Positions 48,463 to 58,821 of a stretch of 64,000 bases of DNA are shown here, one piece after another. A model generated the notes under the pieces. The model saw only the letters and a program-made list of their open reading frames with translations, was not told where the DNA came from and did not search any database. A program made the position numbers and the translations under genes. The stretch spans positions 1 through 64,000 of the forward strand of contig CADCHE010000005.1 of NCBI GenBank assembly GCA_902801205.1, in the 5' to 3' direction. Source of the DNA: an uncultured Bacteroidia bacterium (GTDB lineage Bacteria; Bacteroidota; Bacteroidia; Bacteroidales; UBA932). Position 1 is the first letter of the stretch, and each line of letters begins with the position of its first letter.

Positions 48463-51400
48463 CTAGAATTTAAGGTCGAAACCAAGGGTCAAGGAACGGG
48501 TCGGCGTGTAGGAATACGAAGTGGAACCCGAGAAGGAGGCCTGGGGATTCATGCCCTTCAGGTGCGTGAAGATCCAGGGGCTGTCCGCCGCCAGGAACAC
48601 CCGGGCGGAGGAGAGGCCGGCCTTTCGGGCAAGGGTTTCCTTCAGGGAATACCCCACAGAAAGGCTCTTGACCGCCAGATAGGAGGCGTCTATAAGGAAC
48701 CGGTCGGTGATGATGTCGGAAGTGACCGTGGTCGCCCGCGGCACGTCCGTCACTTCGCCCGGCGTCGTCCAGGCGCGGAGCGCGTTCCGGTGGTACGCCT
48801 GCCCCACGAACGTCGGGTTCATCAGGCCTTCGTACACCGAGTCGAACACCTTGCCGCCGAGCGACCAGGTGAAGAGGGCGGAGGCGTCGAAACGCTTCCA
48901 GCGCAACGTCGTGGACAGCGACCCATAGACGTCCGGGATACGGCTGCCCAGCTTGTACTTGCTGGCAGAAGCTGCCGTGGTCTGCGCCGTGACGTACTCG
49001 CTGCCCGGCACCATCACGCCGGACGCGTCCTTCTCATAGGCCCAGTAGAGCTGGTCGCCCGTCGCCGGGTCGACCCCCGCACTGCGGGCCATGTAAAAGG
49101 TGTTCAGCTCCTCCCCTTCCCGGATCAGGTAGACCCCGTTGATGATATCGTCGCTGCCCTGGCCGGTCAGGTGCAGCACCTTGTTGTGCACCGTCGAGGC
49201 CATCGCCGTCACGTTCCAAGTCAGGTCCTTCGTCGAGACGACGTCGGCGGCGAGGGTCAGGTCGAGACCGCTGTTGCGGATGCTGCCGACATTGGCATAG
49301 TACCCGTCGAAGCCCAGCGAAAGGGCCATCGGATAGTCCAGCAGCATGTCGGACGTCTTCCGGCTGTACCATTCAAAGGTACCCCAGATGCGGTTCAGCA
49401 AGCGGAATTCAACCCCCGTGTTGAAGTTGGCATTCTTCTCCCAGGTGACGTCCCGGTTCTCCAGCGAACTGATCACGGCACCGGAATAGGCGGCATTCGG
49501 GAAACCCATGTAATAGAGCGACTGCCAGGCGTAGTAACTGCCGAGGTTGTCGTTGCCCTGCACGCCGTAGCTGGCCTTGAGCGTCAGGTTGTCCAGCCAG
49601 TCGGCGTCCTGCAGGAACGGTTCCTGCGAGATGCGCCAGGAAGCACCCAGCGACCAGAACAGCCCCCAGCGGTGGTCTTTCTGGAACCGGGAGGAGGCGT
49701 CGCGGCGGGCGCTGGCGGAGAAGTAGTATTTGTCGGCGTAGTCGTAGTTCAGCCGGGAGAGCCACGAATCGATTGCGTACAGGTCCTTCACGGAGTTGCC
49801 GTCGGCCAGGGTGGAGCCCATCGCCAGTTCATCGAAGTCGTCGAAGGAGAATCCCGTCCTCTCGCCGGTCAGGTAGCGGTAGGCATAGCGGTAGAATTCG
49901 TGACCGGCCATCAGGTCCAGGCCATGTCCGCCGAAATCTTTCTTGTAGCCCAGGAGCTGGTTCCAGGTATAGCTCAGCATCGTCCCGTTCTCCTTGTTCA
50001 GGCGGCCGGTGCCGGCGGCGTTCCCGTTGTTCCGGTTGTATTTGGTGGAACGCAGGGAGGTGTTGTCGTCCAGGCCGAGCGAGGTCGTCAGCGAAAAACC
50101 GTTCCACTTCAGCCCCACATGCGAACGGGCGCTCACCTGCGAAGAGAGCAGGCGGTAGTCGTCGTCGAACAGGGTGGCGACGGAGTTGCGGTTGTTCTGC
50201 GCACCGGCCGGACGGGAGGATCCGTAGTCAAAGACCTTTTCGCCGTTCTCCATAACCAGGCTGCCGTCAAGGCCGTGCACGTAGACGGGATAGATCGGCG
50301 CCATCATCATCGCGGAATACCAGATGTTCGAGTTGGTAGAGCCGGACGCGCCCAGGAAACGGCTGTCCGTATAGGCATAGCTGATGTTCGTCCCCATCTC
50401 CAGCCAGTCCTTCGGAGTGATGTCCACCCCGGTCCGGAGGGTGTAGCGCGTGAAACCGGTCGTCTTCAGCGTTCCCTCTTCGTCCAGGTAGCTGCCCGAC
50501 GCCATGTAGCGGGCCTTTCCCGTCGCGCCGCTCACCGAGAGCTGGTACTCCTGGCGCATCGGCAGGCGGGCCTTGACTTCGTCCATCCAGGACTCGTCCC
50601 ACTTGAGCGACGCTTCCGGAACCACCTGGCCGTCAGCGAGGAAGAGTTCTGAGACTGGCTTGTCGAAGGGGTTGTAGACAGCGTCGGTGCCGAGGATCTG
50701 CCGGGAGAGCCACGCCGGCGTCATCGCCTTGGCGACGGCCGGCAGGTACCCTTCCGTGTGCACCAGGTCGTTGTAGCAGGCATTGTACATCTGCCCCATG
50801 TACTCCCGCGCGTCAACCGTCTCGTAGAGCGGAATCGCCCGGTCGAGCACGCCGAACTTGGCGCTCAGGCCGATCTCCAGGTGTTCGTCGCCCGCCTTCG
50901 CGCGGCGGGTCGTCACCAGGATGACACCGTTCGCGCCCCGGGCGCCGTACAAGGCGCCCGCAGAAGCGTCCTTGAGGACGGAGACACTTTCGATGTCGCT
51001 GCTGGACAACGCATTCAGGTTGCCGTCGAACGGGACGCCGTCGACCACGATCAGCGGGGCGTTCGAGGCATTGACCGATCCGAATCCGCGGATCCGGATC
51101 TCGGCGCCCGAGCCGGGCTGGCCGCTGCCGGACGTCGTCATCACACCGGCCACCTGCCCGTCGAGCATCTTCGTCACCTCCGTGACCGGCTTGTCGCGCA
51201 GTTTGTCGGCGTTCACCACCTCGGCCGAGCCGGTGAAACTTTCCTTCCGGGACGTGCCGTAAGCCACTACCAGGACGTCCCCGAGCTGGGAGACGTCCGG
51301 ATCGAGGGCCACGTTCAGCTCGCCCCCCTTGCCGCACGGAATGCGGCGGGTCACCATGCCCAGGCTGGAGAATTCGAGAACGACGCCTTCCGGTACGACG

Positions 51401-51600
51401 ATCTCGTAGCGACCGTCGGCGGACGTCTCCGCGGAGGCGCCGCCGCCTGCCTGGAGGACCGCCGCCGAGGGAATGGGCGCGCCGTCGTCAGATGCGGTGA
51501 CAACGCCATGGACGGTGACCTTCCCCGCAGGCTGAGCAAACGATGTGCTGCACATTGCTGCGCAGCACATCGCAAGAAACATTCGTCTGATACCCATCAT
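48463..51600 (-). CDS. SusC/RagA-family TonB-linked outer-membrane transporter
   Basis: The 1045-residue protein has a signal peptide (GIRRMFLAMCCAAMCSTSFA), the carboxypeptidase-like domain (VHGVVTASDDGAPIPSAAVL), the plug (IRIRGFGSVNASNAPLIVVD, VSVLKDASAGALYGARGANG), and a barrel ending SLTLGFDLKF. I place the start at 51600, where ATG overlaps the stop of the preceding FISUMP gene by one base (TAATG), giving coupled translation. The longer reading from 51615 is less likely. It is the third gene of a five-gene operon, unusual in that two FISUMP lipoproteins precede it. Confidence 0.95.
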   Translation of the reverse strand: MMGIRRMFLAMCCAAMCSTSFAQPAGKVTVHGVVTASDDGAPIPSAAVLQAGGGASAETSADGRYEIVVPEGVVLEFSSLGMVTRRIPCGKGGELNVALDPDVSQLGDVLVVAYGTSRKESFTGSAEVVNADKLRDKPVTEVTKMLDGQVAGVMTTSGSGQPGSGAEIRIRGFGSVNASNAPLIVVDGVPFDGNLNALSSSDIESVSVLKDASAGALYGARGANGVILVTTRRAKAGDEHLEIGLSAKFGVLDRAIPLYETVDAREYMGQMYNACYNDLVHTEGYLPAVAKAMTPAWLSRQILGTDAVYNPFDKPVSELFLADGQVVPEASLKWDESWMDEVKARLPMRQEYQLSVSGATGKARYMASGSYLDEEGTLKTTGFTRYTLRTGVDITPKDWLEMGTNISYAYTDSRFLGASGSTNSNIWYSAMMMAPIYPVYVHGLDGSLVMENGEKVFDYGSSRPAGAQNNRNSVATLFDDDYRLLSSQVSARSHVGLKWNGFSLTTSLGLDDNTSLRSTKYNRNNGNAAGTGRLNKENGTMLSYTWNQLLGYKKDFGGHGLDLMAGHEFYRYAYRYLTGERTGFSFDDFDELAMGSTLADGNSVKDLYAIDSWLSRLNYDYADKYYFSASARRDASSRFQKDHRWGLFWSLGASWRISQEPFLQDADWLDNLTLKASYGVQGNDNLGSYYAWQSLYYMGFPNAAYSGAVISSLENRDVTWEKNANFNTGVEFRLLNRIWGTFEWYSRKTSDMLLDYPMALSLGFDGYYANVGSIRNSGLDLTLAADVVSTKDLTWNVTAMASTVHNKVLHLTGQGSDDIINGVYLIREGEELNTFYMARSAGVDPATGDQLYWAYEKDASGVMVPGSEYVTAQTTAASASKYKLGSRIPDVYGSLSTTLRWKRFDASALFTWSLGGKVFDSVYEGLMNPTFVGQAYHRNALRAWTTPGEVTDVPRATTVTSDIITDRFLIDASYLAVKSLSVGYSLKETLARKAGLSSARVFLAADSPWIFTHLKGMNPQASFSGSTSYSYTPTRSLTLGFDLKF

Positions 51601-53375
51601 TATTCCTTGACGCAACGGATCGAAGAAGCGTACGGACGGTTGAGCTGGGTAACGGAAGCCGGATTACCCCACGCGAGGATCTGCACCTGCGCCAGGGTGT
51701 TGGACGTCGAACGGGTATGCCACTGGGCACCGCCGCCCACACTGTACAGGGAGCCGTCGTTCGGGGTCTTCTCTCCGGCGAAGGGGAACCAGTATTCCTT
51801 GCCGGAAGAAGGATCCTTGTAGCGGAAGCCGATGCAATACTCGTCGTCATACTCGATGTACCAGGGCTGGGAAGGATCATACTTGCCGCTGTCGTTCAGC
51901 TTGCCTTCCTTCTTGTACTGCTTGCGGAAGTCCCAGGCTTCGCCGCTCGCAGGGACGGTCCAGCCCTCCGGGCACGGGTCGTAGATGGTCTTGCCGCCGC
52001 TGACGCCACCCCAGAGGTCGTGGTTCTGCAGTTCGCCTTCGTTGGTGAGCCAGTCGCAAACCGGGTAGTCCTTGGAAGGAGCGCTGTAGAAGACGCTCGG
52101 GTTGGCGATGGAGGAATCGAGCATGTGGAGCTTGTGGTCGGAGAAATGCGGCCGTTCACGCGACTCCTCGTAGATCCGGTTGCCGGCGATGTCGTATTTC
52201 TTCACATAGGCGGCCGACGTCACGCCGTCCGCTCCGACGAACGGGTCCTTGCGGCCCCACTGGTACAGGAGGCCGAAGGCATCGGCGGAATACTTCGTGG
52301 CGCTGCGCGCCCCAAGGTTGCGGTCCATGAAGGTGTACGTCTTCCCGCTGGAAGCTTTGAACACGAACGGATCCGCATCCGGGTCGTAATCGGTCACCCA
52401 CAGGTGCCAGCTCCAGACGATGATCCCGTCGTTCATGGCCGCGACAACCGCGTTGCCGGACTTGCCGGCATTGAGCTGGACGACCACGACGCCTTCCGTA
52501 CCGTTTCCGGAGACGGATTTCACCATGCCGAGTTCATCCTGCCAGACCAGGCCGGCCGTGTTGAACTGCAGCTTCTGGGTGGAGTTGCCCTTCACGGCGG
52601 TGATCGTCACCGTGGATCCGGGCTTGACGATGAAGCTGTTGGCCGCACCGCCCGCCGTGGAGATCTCGATGATCTCCAGGTCGAACTTCAGGGAAGCCGT
52701 CCGTCCCTGCGCATCCTTGACCGCCAGGTTGACCTGCACCGAGGAGCCCACGGAGGCAGGCGCCGTCAGCGTGATCACACCACCGGCATTGTCGGCATCG
52801 ATGGCACACTCGGCCTTCCAGCCGTTCGAAGCGGTGATGCTCTCGACCTGCACTTTGGAGGTGGCGCCCGAAATCTTGACAGGCAGGGTGAAGGAACTGC
52901 CGGCCTTGGCCGCCATCGACTTCACGTCGCTGACGAGCGCGACCTGCAGCGGGTCGGATTCGGCGACCTTCACGGTCGTCGTCGCCGACGCGGTGCGCTT
53001 GTTCGCGGGGTCGTTCACGTTCAGGGTAACGGTCACCGGCGTGCCGTCCGAATAGGAGGGCGCCGTAAACTCGACGGAGCCCTGGTAGGAGGCGTCCGTA
53101 CTGACGGTCACCTTCGCCGCAGCATCGGAGGCCGTGGCCGTGACGGAAAGCGCTGCGCCTTCCACGCCGTTCACCGTGAACGGCAGCGAGAGTTTCTCGC
53201 CGGGATTCGCGTCATAGGTTGCGGAGGCGAAAGCCGCCGAAAGCGTACCGAGGTTGCTGCCTCCTTCCCCGCCGCCGGACGGCGTGGGGTCCTCCTTCGA
53301 ACCGCACGCGACCGTCAACGGCAGCGCCACGGCAAGGGCAAGGAGGGTGCGGAAAAGTCCGTTTTTCTTCATCAT
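51600..53375 (-). CDS. FISUMP-domain lipoprotein (second gene of operon)
   Basis: The 591-residue lipoprotein (signal MKKNGLFRTLLALAVALPLT, then VACGSKE) has three Ig-like repeats in its first half (KLSLPFTVNGVEGAALSVTA, later SFTLPVKISGATSKVQVESI). The C-terminal 270 residues are a Fib_succ_major (FISUMP) domain: WVTDYDP, FMDRNLGA, YQWGRKDPF, LWGGVSGGKTIYDPCPEGWT and the final SSIRCVKE. The function of this domain is unknown; it is thought to be surface-exposed. It is paralogous to the gene just upstream, sharing the whole C-terminal domain. It is 24 bp after that gene and overlaps susC by one base. Confidence 0.88.
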   Translation of the reverse strand: MMKKNGLFRTLLALAVALPLTVACGSKEDPTPSGGGEGGSNLGTLSAAFASATYDANPGEKLSLPFTVNGVEGAALSVTATASDAAAKVTVSTDASYQGSVEFTAPSYSDGTPVTVTLNVNDPANKRTASATTTVKVAESDPLQVALVSDVKSMAAKAGSSFTLPVKISGATSKVQVESITASNGWKAECAIDADNAGGVITLTAPASVGSSVQVNLAVKDAQGRTASLKFDLEIIEISTAGGAANSFIVKPGSTVTITAVKGNSTQKLQFNTAGLVWQDELGMVKSVSGNGTEGVVVVQLNAGKSGNAVVAAMNDGIIVWSWHLWVTDYDPDADPFVFKASSGKTYTFMDRNLGARSATKYSADAFGLLYQWGRKDPFVGADGVTSAAYVKKYDIAGNRIYEESRERPHFSDHKLHMLDSSIANPSVFYSAPSKDYPVCDWLTNEGELQNHDLWGGVSGGKTIYDPCPEGWTVPASGEAWDFRKQYKKEGKLNDSGKYDPSQPWYIEYDDEYCIGFRYKDPSSGKEYWFPFAGEKTPNDGSLYSVGGGAQWHTRSTSNTLAQVQILAWGNPASVTQLNRPYASSIRCVKE

Positions 53376-53399
53376 CTTAAGTTTCTATGATATAATGTA

Positions 53400-54833
53400 T
53401 TATTCCTTTACGCAGCGCACCGCAAGATAGTAACCGAAGTTGATGTTGGCGCGTCCGGCCGAGCTGGGCGTGTTGTGCCCATAGTGACCGCCGCGGAAAT
53501 AGGACGACGACGCAAACGTATCGGCCGTGTTCGTCCAGTGCTTTCCGCAAGGCCAGGTGCCGCCCACGTAGTTGACCAGGTTGCCATTCCAGGAGCTCTC
53601 GCCCATCGACGGGAAGAAGAAGTCCTTGCCGCCTACGGTGAAGTTGGCACCGACCATCGCATTGTTGGCCGCGGCCGCACCTTCCTTGTACACCTTCGTC
53701 TTCGTGACGGCCGCATCGCTCACGAATGCCGCCGCAGCAAAGGAAGGAACCTTCCAGCCGGCCGGGCAGGGATCGTACATCGACTTCTGGCCGGAGACTC
53801 CGCCCCAGAGGTCCTTCACGGCGTCCTTGTCGATCTGGCTGAAGTTGTTGGTGATCCAGGACCAGCCGCCGGCATTCACGCCGAGGTAGCGGTTCAGCGG
53901 GTTCGCAATGGAGCCCTCGATGTTGCTGACGGCCTCGTTGTCGACCTTGGGGAATTCCACGACCTCACCGGCGAGGTTGTAGGCCGGTTTGTACTCGGCC
54001 GCGTCGAACTTGGCGCCCGGGAACGGGTCCTTGCGGCCCCAGTTGTAGAAGTTACCATGGACGGCATCCGTACCGGGGACGGAAGTCATCGCGCCCAGGT
54101 CGCGGTCCATGAAGGAATAGGTGACGCCGTCCGCGTCCTTCCAGTCCATCGTGGAAGCGGCGGGGTCGTAGTCGGTCACCCAGAGGTGCCAGCTCCAGAC
54201 GATCTGGCCGGAAGCTTTCGCACAGACGACCGCGTTGCCGGTTGCATCGGCGTTCAGTTCCACATAGATGCTGGAAGCATCGGAAGGGTCGAGGACGACA
54301 GCCTTCACGAGCCCCTGGGCATCCTGCCAGAGCAGGTCGGCCGCATCGAAGGACAGGACGCCGCCGTTCGCCCCCCGCTGCGCGGGAATCTTCACCAGGG
54401 AACCGGGCTTCGCGATGAACGCGTTGGCAGGCGTGTCGAACGGCTGGATGTTCTCCAGCGCCTTCGCCTTCACCTGCAGCGTCGTCGCCTTGCGGCGGCC
54501 GTTGATGCCGTCCTCCACCGTCACGTCGACGGTGAAGTCCTCGTCCTTGAAAATATATTCGGGGGCGTATACCGTCACGGTACCGCCGTCCATCTGGCTG
54601 TTGATCGCCACTTCAGCGCGGTAGAGCGGGTTGCTGGGCACGGCCGTACCCTTCAGGAGGTAGCCGCCGCTGTTGGCCACGTCGAAGGAACAGGTCTGGG
54701 ACTGCCCGGAATAGAGCACGATTTCGGAAGTCGACGGAACGGTAAGTTCCAGGTCGGAAAGGGTGTCTGCACAGGAGGAGACTGTCAATGCCGCCGCTAC
54801 GGCCGCCAGAGACACAAGAACCGCTTTTTTCAT
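53400..54833 (-). CDS. FISUMP-domain lipoprotein (first gene of operon)
   Basis: The 477-residue lipoprotein (MKKAVLVSLAAVAAALTVSS, then CAD) has a shorter Ig-like N-terminal half than its paralogue and the same C-terminal FISUMP domain: WVTDYDP, FMDRDLGA, YNWGRKDPFPGA, LWGGVSGQKSMYDPCPAGWK and final VRCVKE. The clear duplication within one operon suggests divergence for different ligands, or one as partner of the other. It opens the second SusCD operon. The -7 box at 54970-54977 implies a 5' leader of about 130 nt, long for this genome. Confidence 0.88.
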   Translation of the reverse strand: MKKAVLVSLAAVAAALTVSSCADTLSDLELTVPSTSEIVLYSGQSQTCSFDVANSGGYLLKGTAVPSNPLYRAEVAINSQMDGGTVTVYAPEYIFKDEDFTVDVTVEDGINGRRKATTLQVKAKALENIQPFDTPANAFIAKPGSLVKIPAQRGANGGVLSFDAADLLWQDAQGLVKAVVLDPSDASSIYVELNADATGNAVVCAKASGQIVWSWHLWVTDYDPAASTMDWKDADGVTYSFMDRDLGAMTSVPGTDAVHGNFYNWGRKDPFPGAKFDAAEYKPAYNLAGEVVEFPKVDNEAVSNIEGSIANPLNRYLGVNAGGWSWITNNFSQIDKDAVKDLWGGVSGQKSMYDPCPAGWKVPSFAAAAFVSDAAVTKTKVYKEGAAAANNAMVGANFTVGGKDFFFPSMGESSWNGNLVNYVGGTWPCGKHWTNTADTFASSSYFRGGHYGHNTPSSAGRANINFGYYLAVRCVKE

Positions 54834-54969
54834 TTTTTCAGAATCTTGTTGAAGTTCGTATATAATATCATCTTGTTCGCAGGGCCTTGCTTACAAATTC
54901 CTGCCCGAAGGGATGGTTTTTTGTTAAAAAGCCACTTCCACGACGGTAGAATGGGGGTTCATTCCGTTT

Positions 54970-54977
54970 CAAAGTTA
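54970..54977 (-). promoter_or_regulatory. -7 box of the second SusCD operon
   Basis: TAACTTTG on the minus strand. No -33 TTTG at the usual spacing. The roughly 130-nt untranslated leader (54834-54964) holds no open frame I would call. Confidence 0.5.
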
Positions 54978-55010
54978 AATATTTTTTTCAAAAAAAAGAA
55001 CAAACGGCCA

Positions 55011-55042
55011 TTTGCGTATCTTGCTTGAAAAGGCTACATTTG
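55011..55042 (+). promoter_or_regulatory. Promoter of purL-cysS
   Basis: TTTG at 55011-55014, a 20-bp spacer, then TACATTTG at 55035-55042: a full Bacteroidota-type promoter. The leader to the purL ATG is about 18 nt, too short for a purine riboswitch. Confidence 0.7.
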
Positions 55043-55065
55043 TAAGATAAATCTCTTGTGCGCTT

Positions 55066-58000
55066 ATGGAAAAATACCGTATTTTCGTCGAGAAGCATCC
55101 GGAATTCCAGGTCGAGGCCCGCAGCCTCAAGGATGAGCTTTGCGAAAACCTGCAGCTGGAGCTCCGCACGCTCCGGCTGCTGAACGTCTATGACCTCGAC
55201 GGGTTCACCCCCGAACTGCTGGAGAAATGCCGCTACAGCGTCTTCGGCGAAACGGTGACGGACGCCGTCACGGACAGCATCGACCTTGCGGGCACCCGGC
55301 ACATCGCCGTGGAATTCCTGCCCGGGCAGTTCGACCAGCGGGCCGCCTCGGCCGTGGACTGCGTCCACCTGATCGACCCGGCGGCGCAGATCCGCATCAA
55401 GAGCGCCAAGCTGCTCATCCTCGACGGGGACGCCTCCGACGAAACGCTGGACAAGATCCGCAAATACTATATCAACCCGGTAGAGGCCCGCGAGAAGGAC
55501 CTTGCCGTCCTTTCTTTCGCCGACCAGGCCCCCGTCAAGCCGGTTCCCGTGCTGGAAGGCTTCCGCGCGATGAAGCCGGAGGAACTGGAAGGCTGGCGCC
55601 GGAAGATGGGGCTGGCGATGAGCGCCGCAGACCTGCAGGAAGTGGTGAACTACTTCACCCGCGAAGGGCGCGACCCCAACGAGACCGAACTGCGGATCCT
55701 GGACACCTACTGGAGCGACCACTGCCGCCATACCACCTTCACCACCGAACTGGAGAGCATCGGCATCGAGGACTCCTTTATCAAGGAAGACATCGACGGG
55801 GCCCTGAACCTCTACCTGAAGATGCGGACGGAACTCGGCCGCGAGCAGAAGGGGCTGAACCTGATGGACATGGCCACGATCGGCGCACGCTACCTGCGGA
55901 AGGCGGGCAAGCTGGACGACATGGAGGTGAGCGAGGAGAACAACGCCTGCAGCATCTACGTCGATGTCGACGTGGACGGCGCCGTGGAGCGCTGGCTGCT
56001 GATGTTCAAGAACGAGACCCACAACCATCCGACCGAAATCGAGCCCTTCGGCGGGGCCGCCACCTGCCTGGGCGGCGCCATCCGCGACCCGCTCTCCGGC
56101 CGGTCGTATGTCTACCAGGCCATGCGCGTCACCGGTGCCGGCGACATCTACAAGCCCGTCGCCGAGACCCTCGCCGGCAAACTGCCCCAGAAGGTGATCA
56201 CCCGCAAGGCAGCGCAGGGCTATTCCAGCTACGGCAACCAGATCGGCCTGGCGACGACCCACGTCCGCGAGATCTTCCACGAAGGCTACACGGCCAAGCG
56301 GATGGAGATCGGCGCGGTGGTCGGCGCCGTGAAGGCCTCGCAAGTGCGCCGCGAGCGCCCCGCGCCCGGCGACGTCGTGCTCATGCTCGGCGGCCGGACG
56401 GGCCGCGACGGGATCGGCGGCGCCACCGGTTCGTCGAAGGAGCACACGGGCGAATCGCTGGAGACCTGCGGCAGCGAGGTCCAGAAGGGTAATCCGCCGG
56501 AGGAGCGCAAACTCCAGCGGCTGTTCCGCCGCCCGGAAGTGACCTCCCTCATCAAGAAATCGAACGACTTCGGGGCCGGCGGCGTGTCCGTCGCCATCGG
56601 AGAACTCACCGACGGCCTGGACATCTACCTCGACAAGGTCCCGGTGAAATACAGCGGCATGAATGCGACGGAACTGGCCATCAGCGAGTCGCAGGAACGG
56701 ATGTCCGTGGTCGTGGCCGCGGCCGACGAGGAAGCCTTCCGCCGCTTCTGCGCCGAGGAGAACATCGAGGTCACGCACGTGGCCGACGTCACGGACACCG
56801 CACGGATGCGGATGTTCCTGAACGGGGAAGTCGTGGCCGACCTGCAGCGCGCCTTCATCGACAGCGCCGGCGCGAAGCACTATGCCGACGCCGTGATGGG
56901 GGCCGTGGAGGAAGTCGACCCGCTCTTCCGCGACGTTCCCGGCAAGACATTGAAAGATAAACTGTTCTGCAACCTGCAGGACCCGAACGTCACCTGCCAG
57001 AAAGGCCTCGTCGAGATGTTCGACGCCACCATCGGCCGTTCCACCGTGCTGATGCCCTACGGCGGCGAACTGCAGGCCACGGAAACGCAGGTGTCGGTGC
57101 AGAAACTCCCGACGGACGGTGTCACCTCCACCGCCAGCATGATGGCCTTCGGCTTCAACCCCGACCTCTCGTCGTGGAGCCCCTACCACGGGGCCGCCTA
57201 CGCATTCGTGGAGGCGTGCACCAAGGTGGTGGCCGCCGGCGGCGACTGGAAGACGATGCGTTTCTCCTGCCAGGAATACTTCGAGCGGATGACGTCCGAC
57301 CCGAAGACCTGGGGCAAGCCCGCCGCCGCCCTGCTCGGCGCCTTGAAGATGCAGCACGACCTCGGCCTGCCGTCCATCGGCGGCAAGGACTCGATGAGCG
57401 GCTCCTTCGAGACGGAGAAGGGGACGATCCACGTGCCGCCGACCCTCGTGGCCTTCGGCATCACGACGGTCGATGCCCGCAAGGTCATCTCGCCGGAACT
57501 CAAGTGGGAGGGCGACAACCTCTACCTGATCCGCCACACCCCGAAAGACAACTTCATGCCTGACACCGAGCAGCTCAAGCGCAACTGGGACTACGTACAC
57601 GCGAAGATCGCCGACGGCACCATCGTGGCGGCCTGGTCGGTGGGCTTCGGCGGCGTGGCCGAGGCGCTCTGCAAGATGAGTTTCGGCAACGCCTTCGGCG
57701 TGGACGTGAAGATGGACGAAGAAGAACTCTTCAACCTCTCGTACGGGTCCATCGTCGTGGAGACCGACGGGACGCTCGACGACGACCGGGCCATCCTGCT
57801 GGGGACCGTCACCGACGGTGAAGACGGCGACCTGCACATCAACGGTGTCCGCGCCTCGATCTTCGAACTGATGGACTTCAACCTCTCCCCGTTCGACAAG
57901 GTCTATCCCGCCGTGAGCACCCCGGACTTCACCCGCACGGCCCCGCGCGGCCTGCAGGACGAGAAGCCCGTCAAGGCCTCGAAAGAGACGCTCCGGTATC

Positions 58001-58818
58001 CGGGTGAAGCCGTGGAGCATCCGCTCGTCTACCTGCCCGTCTTCCCGGGCACCAACTGCGACTACGACTCCGCCAAGGCCTTCCGCAAGGCGGGGGCGCA
58101 GGTGGAGATGGGGGTCTTCCGCAACCTCACGGAGCAGGACGTGAACGAATCCATCGAGCGGATGAAGGACGCCATCGACCGCTGCCACATCCTGATGCTG
58201 AGCGGCGGCTTCTCCGCGGGCGACGAGCCGGACGGCAGCGGCAAGTTCATCGCCTCTGTCCTGAACAATGCCGTCGTGGGCGGCGCCATCGAGCGCCTGC
58301 TCGGCCGCGGCGGCCTCATCCTGGGCATCTGCAACGGCTTCCAGGCCCTCGTGAAGTCGGGTCTGCTGCCTTACGGGAAGCTCGGCCAGGTGACCGCGGA
58401 GTCCCCGACCCTCTTCCGCAACGACATCGGGCGGCACGTCTCCCAGATGGTCACGACGCGCGTGGCTTCGACCGCCTCGCCCTGGCTCGCCGGGATGCAC
58501 GTCGGCGACCTGCACGCCATCCCCGTCAGCCACGGGGAAGGCAAGTTCGTCGTCAATGAGCAGCTGGCCGCGGAACTCTTCCGCCGCGGGCAGGTGGCCT
58601 TCCAGTATGTCGACCCCGTCACCGAGGAGGTGACGATGGAATCGCCCTACAACCCCAACGGATCCTACTACGCCATCGAAGGCATCCTCTCGCCGGACGG
58701 GCACATCCTCGGCAAGATGGGCCACAGCGAGCGCTACGAGGACGACCTGTTCAAGAACATCGAAGCGGAGAAGGCGCAGCCCCTCTTCGAGAACGCCGTG
58801 AAATATTTCAGAAAATAA
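55066..58818 (+). CDS. purL: Phosphoribosylformylglycinamidine synthase (large, single-chain)
   Basis: Fourth step of purine synthesis: FGAR plus glutamine and ATP to FGAM. At 1250 residues it is the long form in which PurS, PurL and PurQ functions are fused. The central synthetase halves show YWSDHCRHTTFTTEL, KNETHNHPTEIEPFGGAATC, GGRTGRDGIGGATGSSKEHT, and SIGGKDSMSGSFE. The C-terminal class I glutaminase has FPGTNCDYDSAKAFRKAGA, SGGFSAGDEPDGSGKF, the nucleophile Cys in LILGICNGFQALVKSGLLP, and SHGEGKF for the His/Glu part. It lies 3 bp before cysS. The 1354-residue antisense frame over it is a GC-driven artefact. Confidence 0.97.
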   Translation: MEKYRIFVEKHPEFQVEARSLKDELCENLQLELRTLRLLNVYDLDGFTPELLEKCRYSVFGETVTDAVTDSIDLAGTRHIAVEFLPGQFDQRAASAVDCVHLIDPAAQIRIKSAKLLILDGDASDETLDKIRKYYINPVEAREKDLAVLSFADQAPVKPVPVLEGFRAMKPEELEGWRRKMGLAMSAADLQEVVNYFTREGRDPNETELRILDTYWSDHCRHTTFTTELESIGIEDSFIKEDIDGALNLYLKMRTELGREQKGLNLMDMATIGARYLRKAGKLDDMEVSEENNACSIYVDVDVDGAVERWLLMFKNETHNHPTEIEPFGGAATCLGGAIRDPLSGRSYVYQAMRVTGAGDIYKPVAETLAGKLPQKVITRKAAQGYSSYGNQIGLATTHVREIFHEGYTAKRMEIGAVVGAVKASQVRRERPAPGDVVLMLGGRTGRDGIGGATGSSKEHTGESLETCGSEVQKGNPPEERKLQRLFRRPEVTSLIKKSNDFGAGGVSVAIGELTDGLDIYLDKVPVKYSGMNATELAISESQERMSVVVAAADEEAFRRFCAEENIEVTHVADVTDTARMRMFLNGEVVADLQRAFIDSAGAKHYADAVMGAVEEVDPLFRDVPGKTLKDKLFCNLQDPNVTCQKGLVEMFDATIGRSTVLMPYGGELQATETQVSVQKLPTDGVTSTASMMAFGFNPDLSSWSPYHGAAYAFVEACTKVVAAGGDWKTMRFSCQEYFERMTSDPKTWGKPAAALLGALKMQHDLGLPSIGGKDSMSGSFETEKGTIHVPPTLVAFGITTVDARKVISPELKWEGDNLYLIRHTPKDNFMPDTEQLKRNWDYVHAKIADGTIVAAWSVGFGGVAEALCKMSFGNAFGVDVKMDEEELFNLSYGSIVVETDGTLDDDRAILLGTVTDGEDGDLHINGVRASIFELMDFNLSPFDKVYPAVSTPDFTRTAPRGLQDEKPVKASKETLRYPGEAVEHPLVYLPVFPGTNCDYDSAKAFRKAGAQVEMGVFRNLTEQDVNESIERMKDAIDRCHILMLSGGFSAGDEPDGSGKFIASVLNNAVVGGAIERLLGRGGLILGICNGFQALVKSGLLPYGKLGQVTAESPTLFRNDIGRHVSQMVTTRVASTASPWLAGMHVGDLHAIPVSHGEGKFVVNEQLAAELFRRGQVAFQYVDPVTEEVTMESPYNPNGSYYAIEGILSPDGHILGKMGHSERYEDDLFKNIEAEKAQPLFENAVKYFRK

Positions 58819-58821
58819 GCC

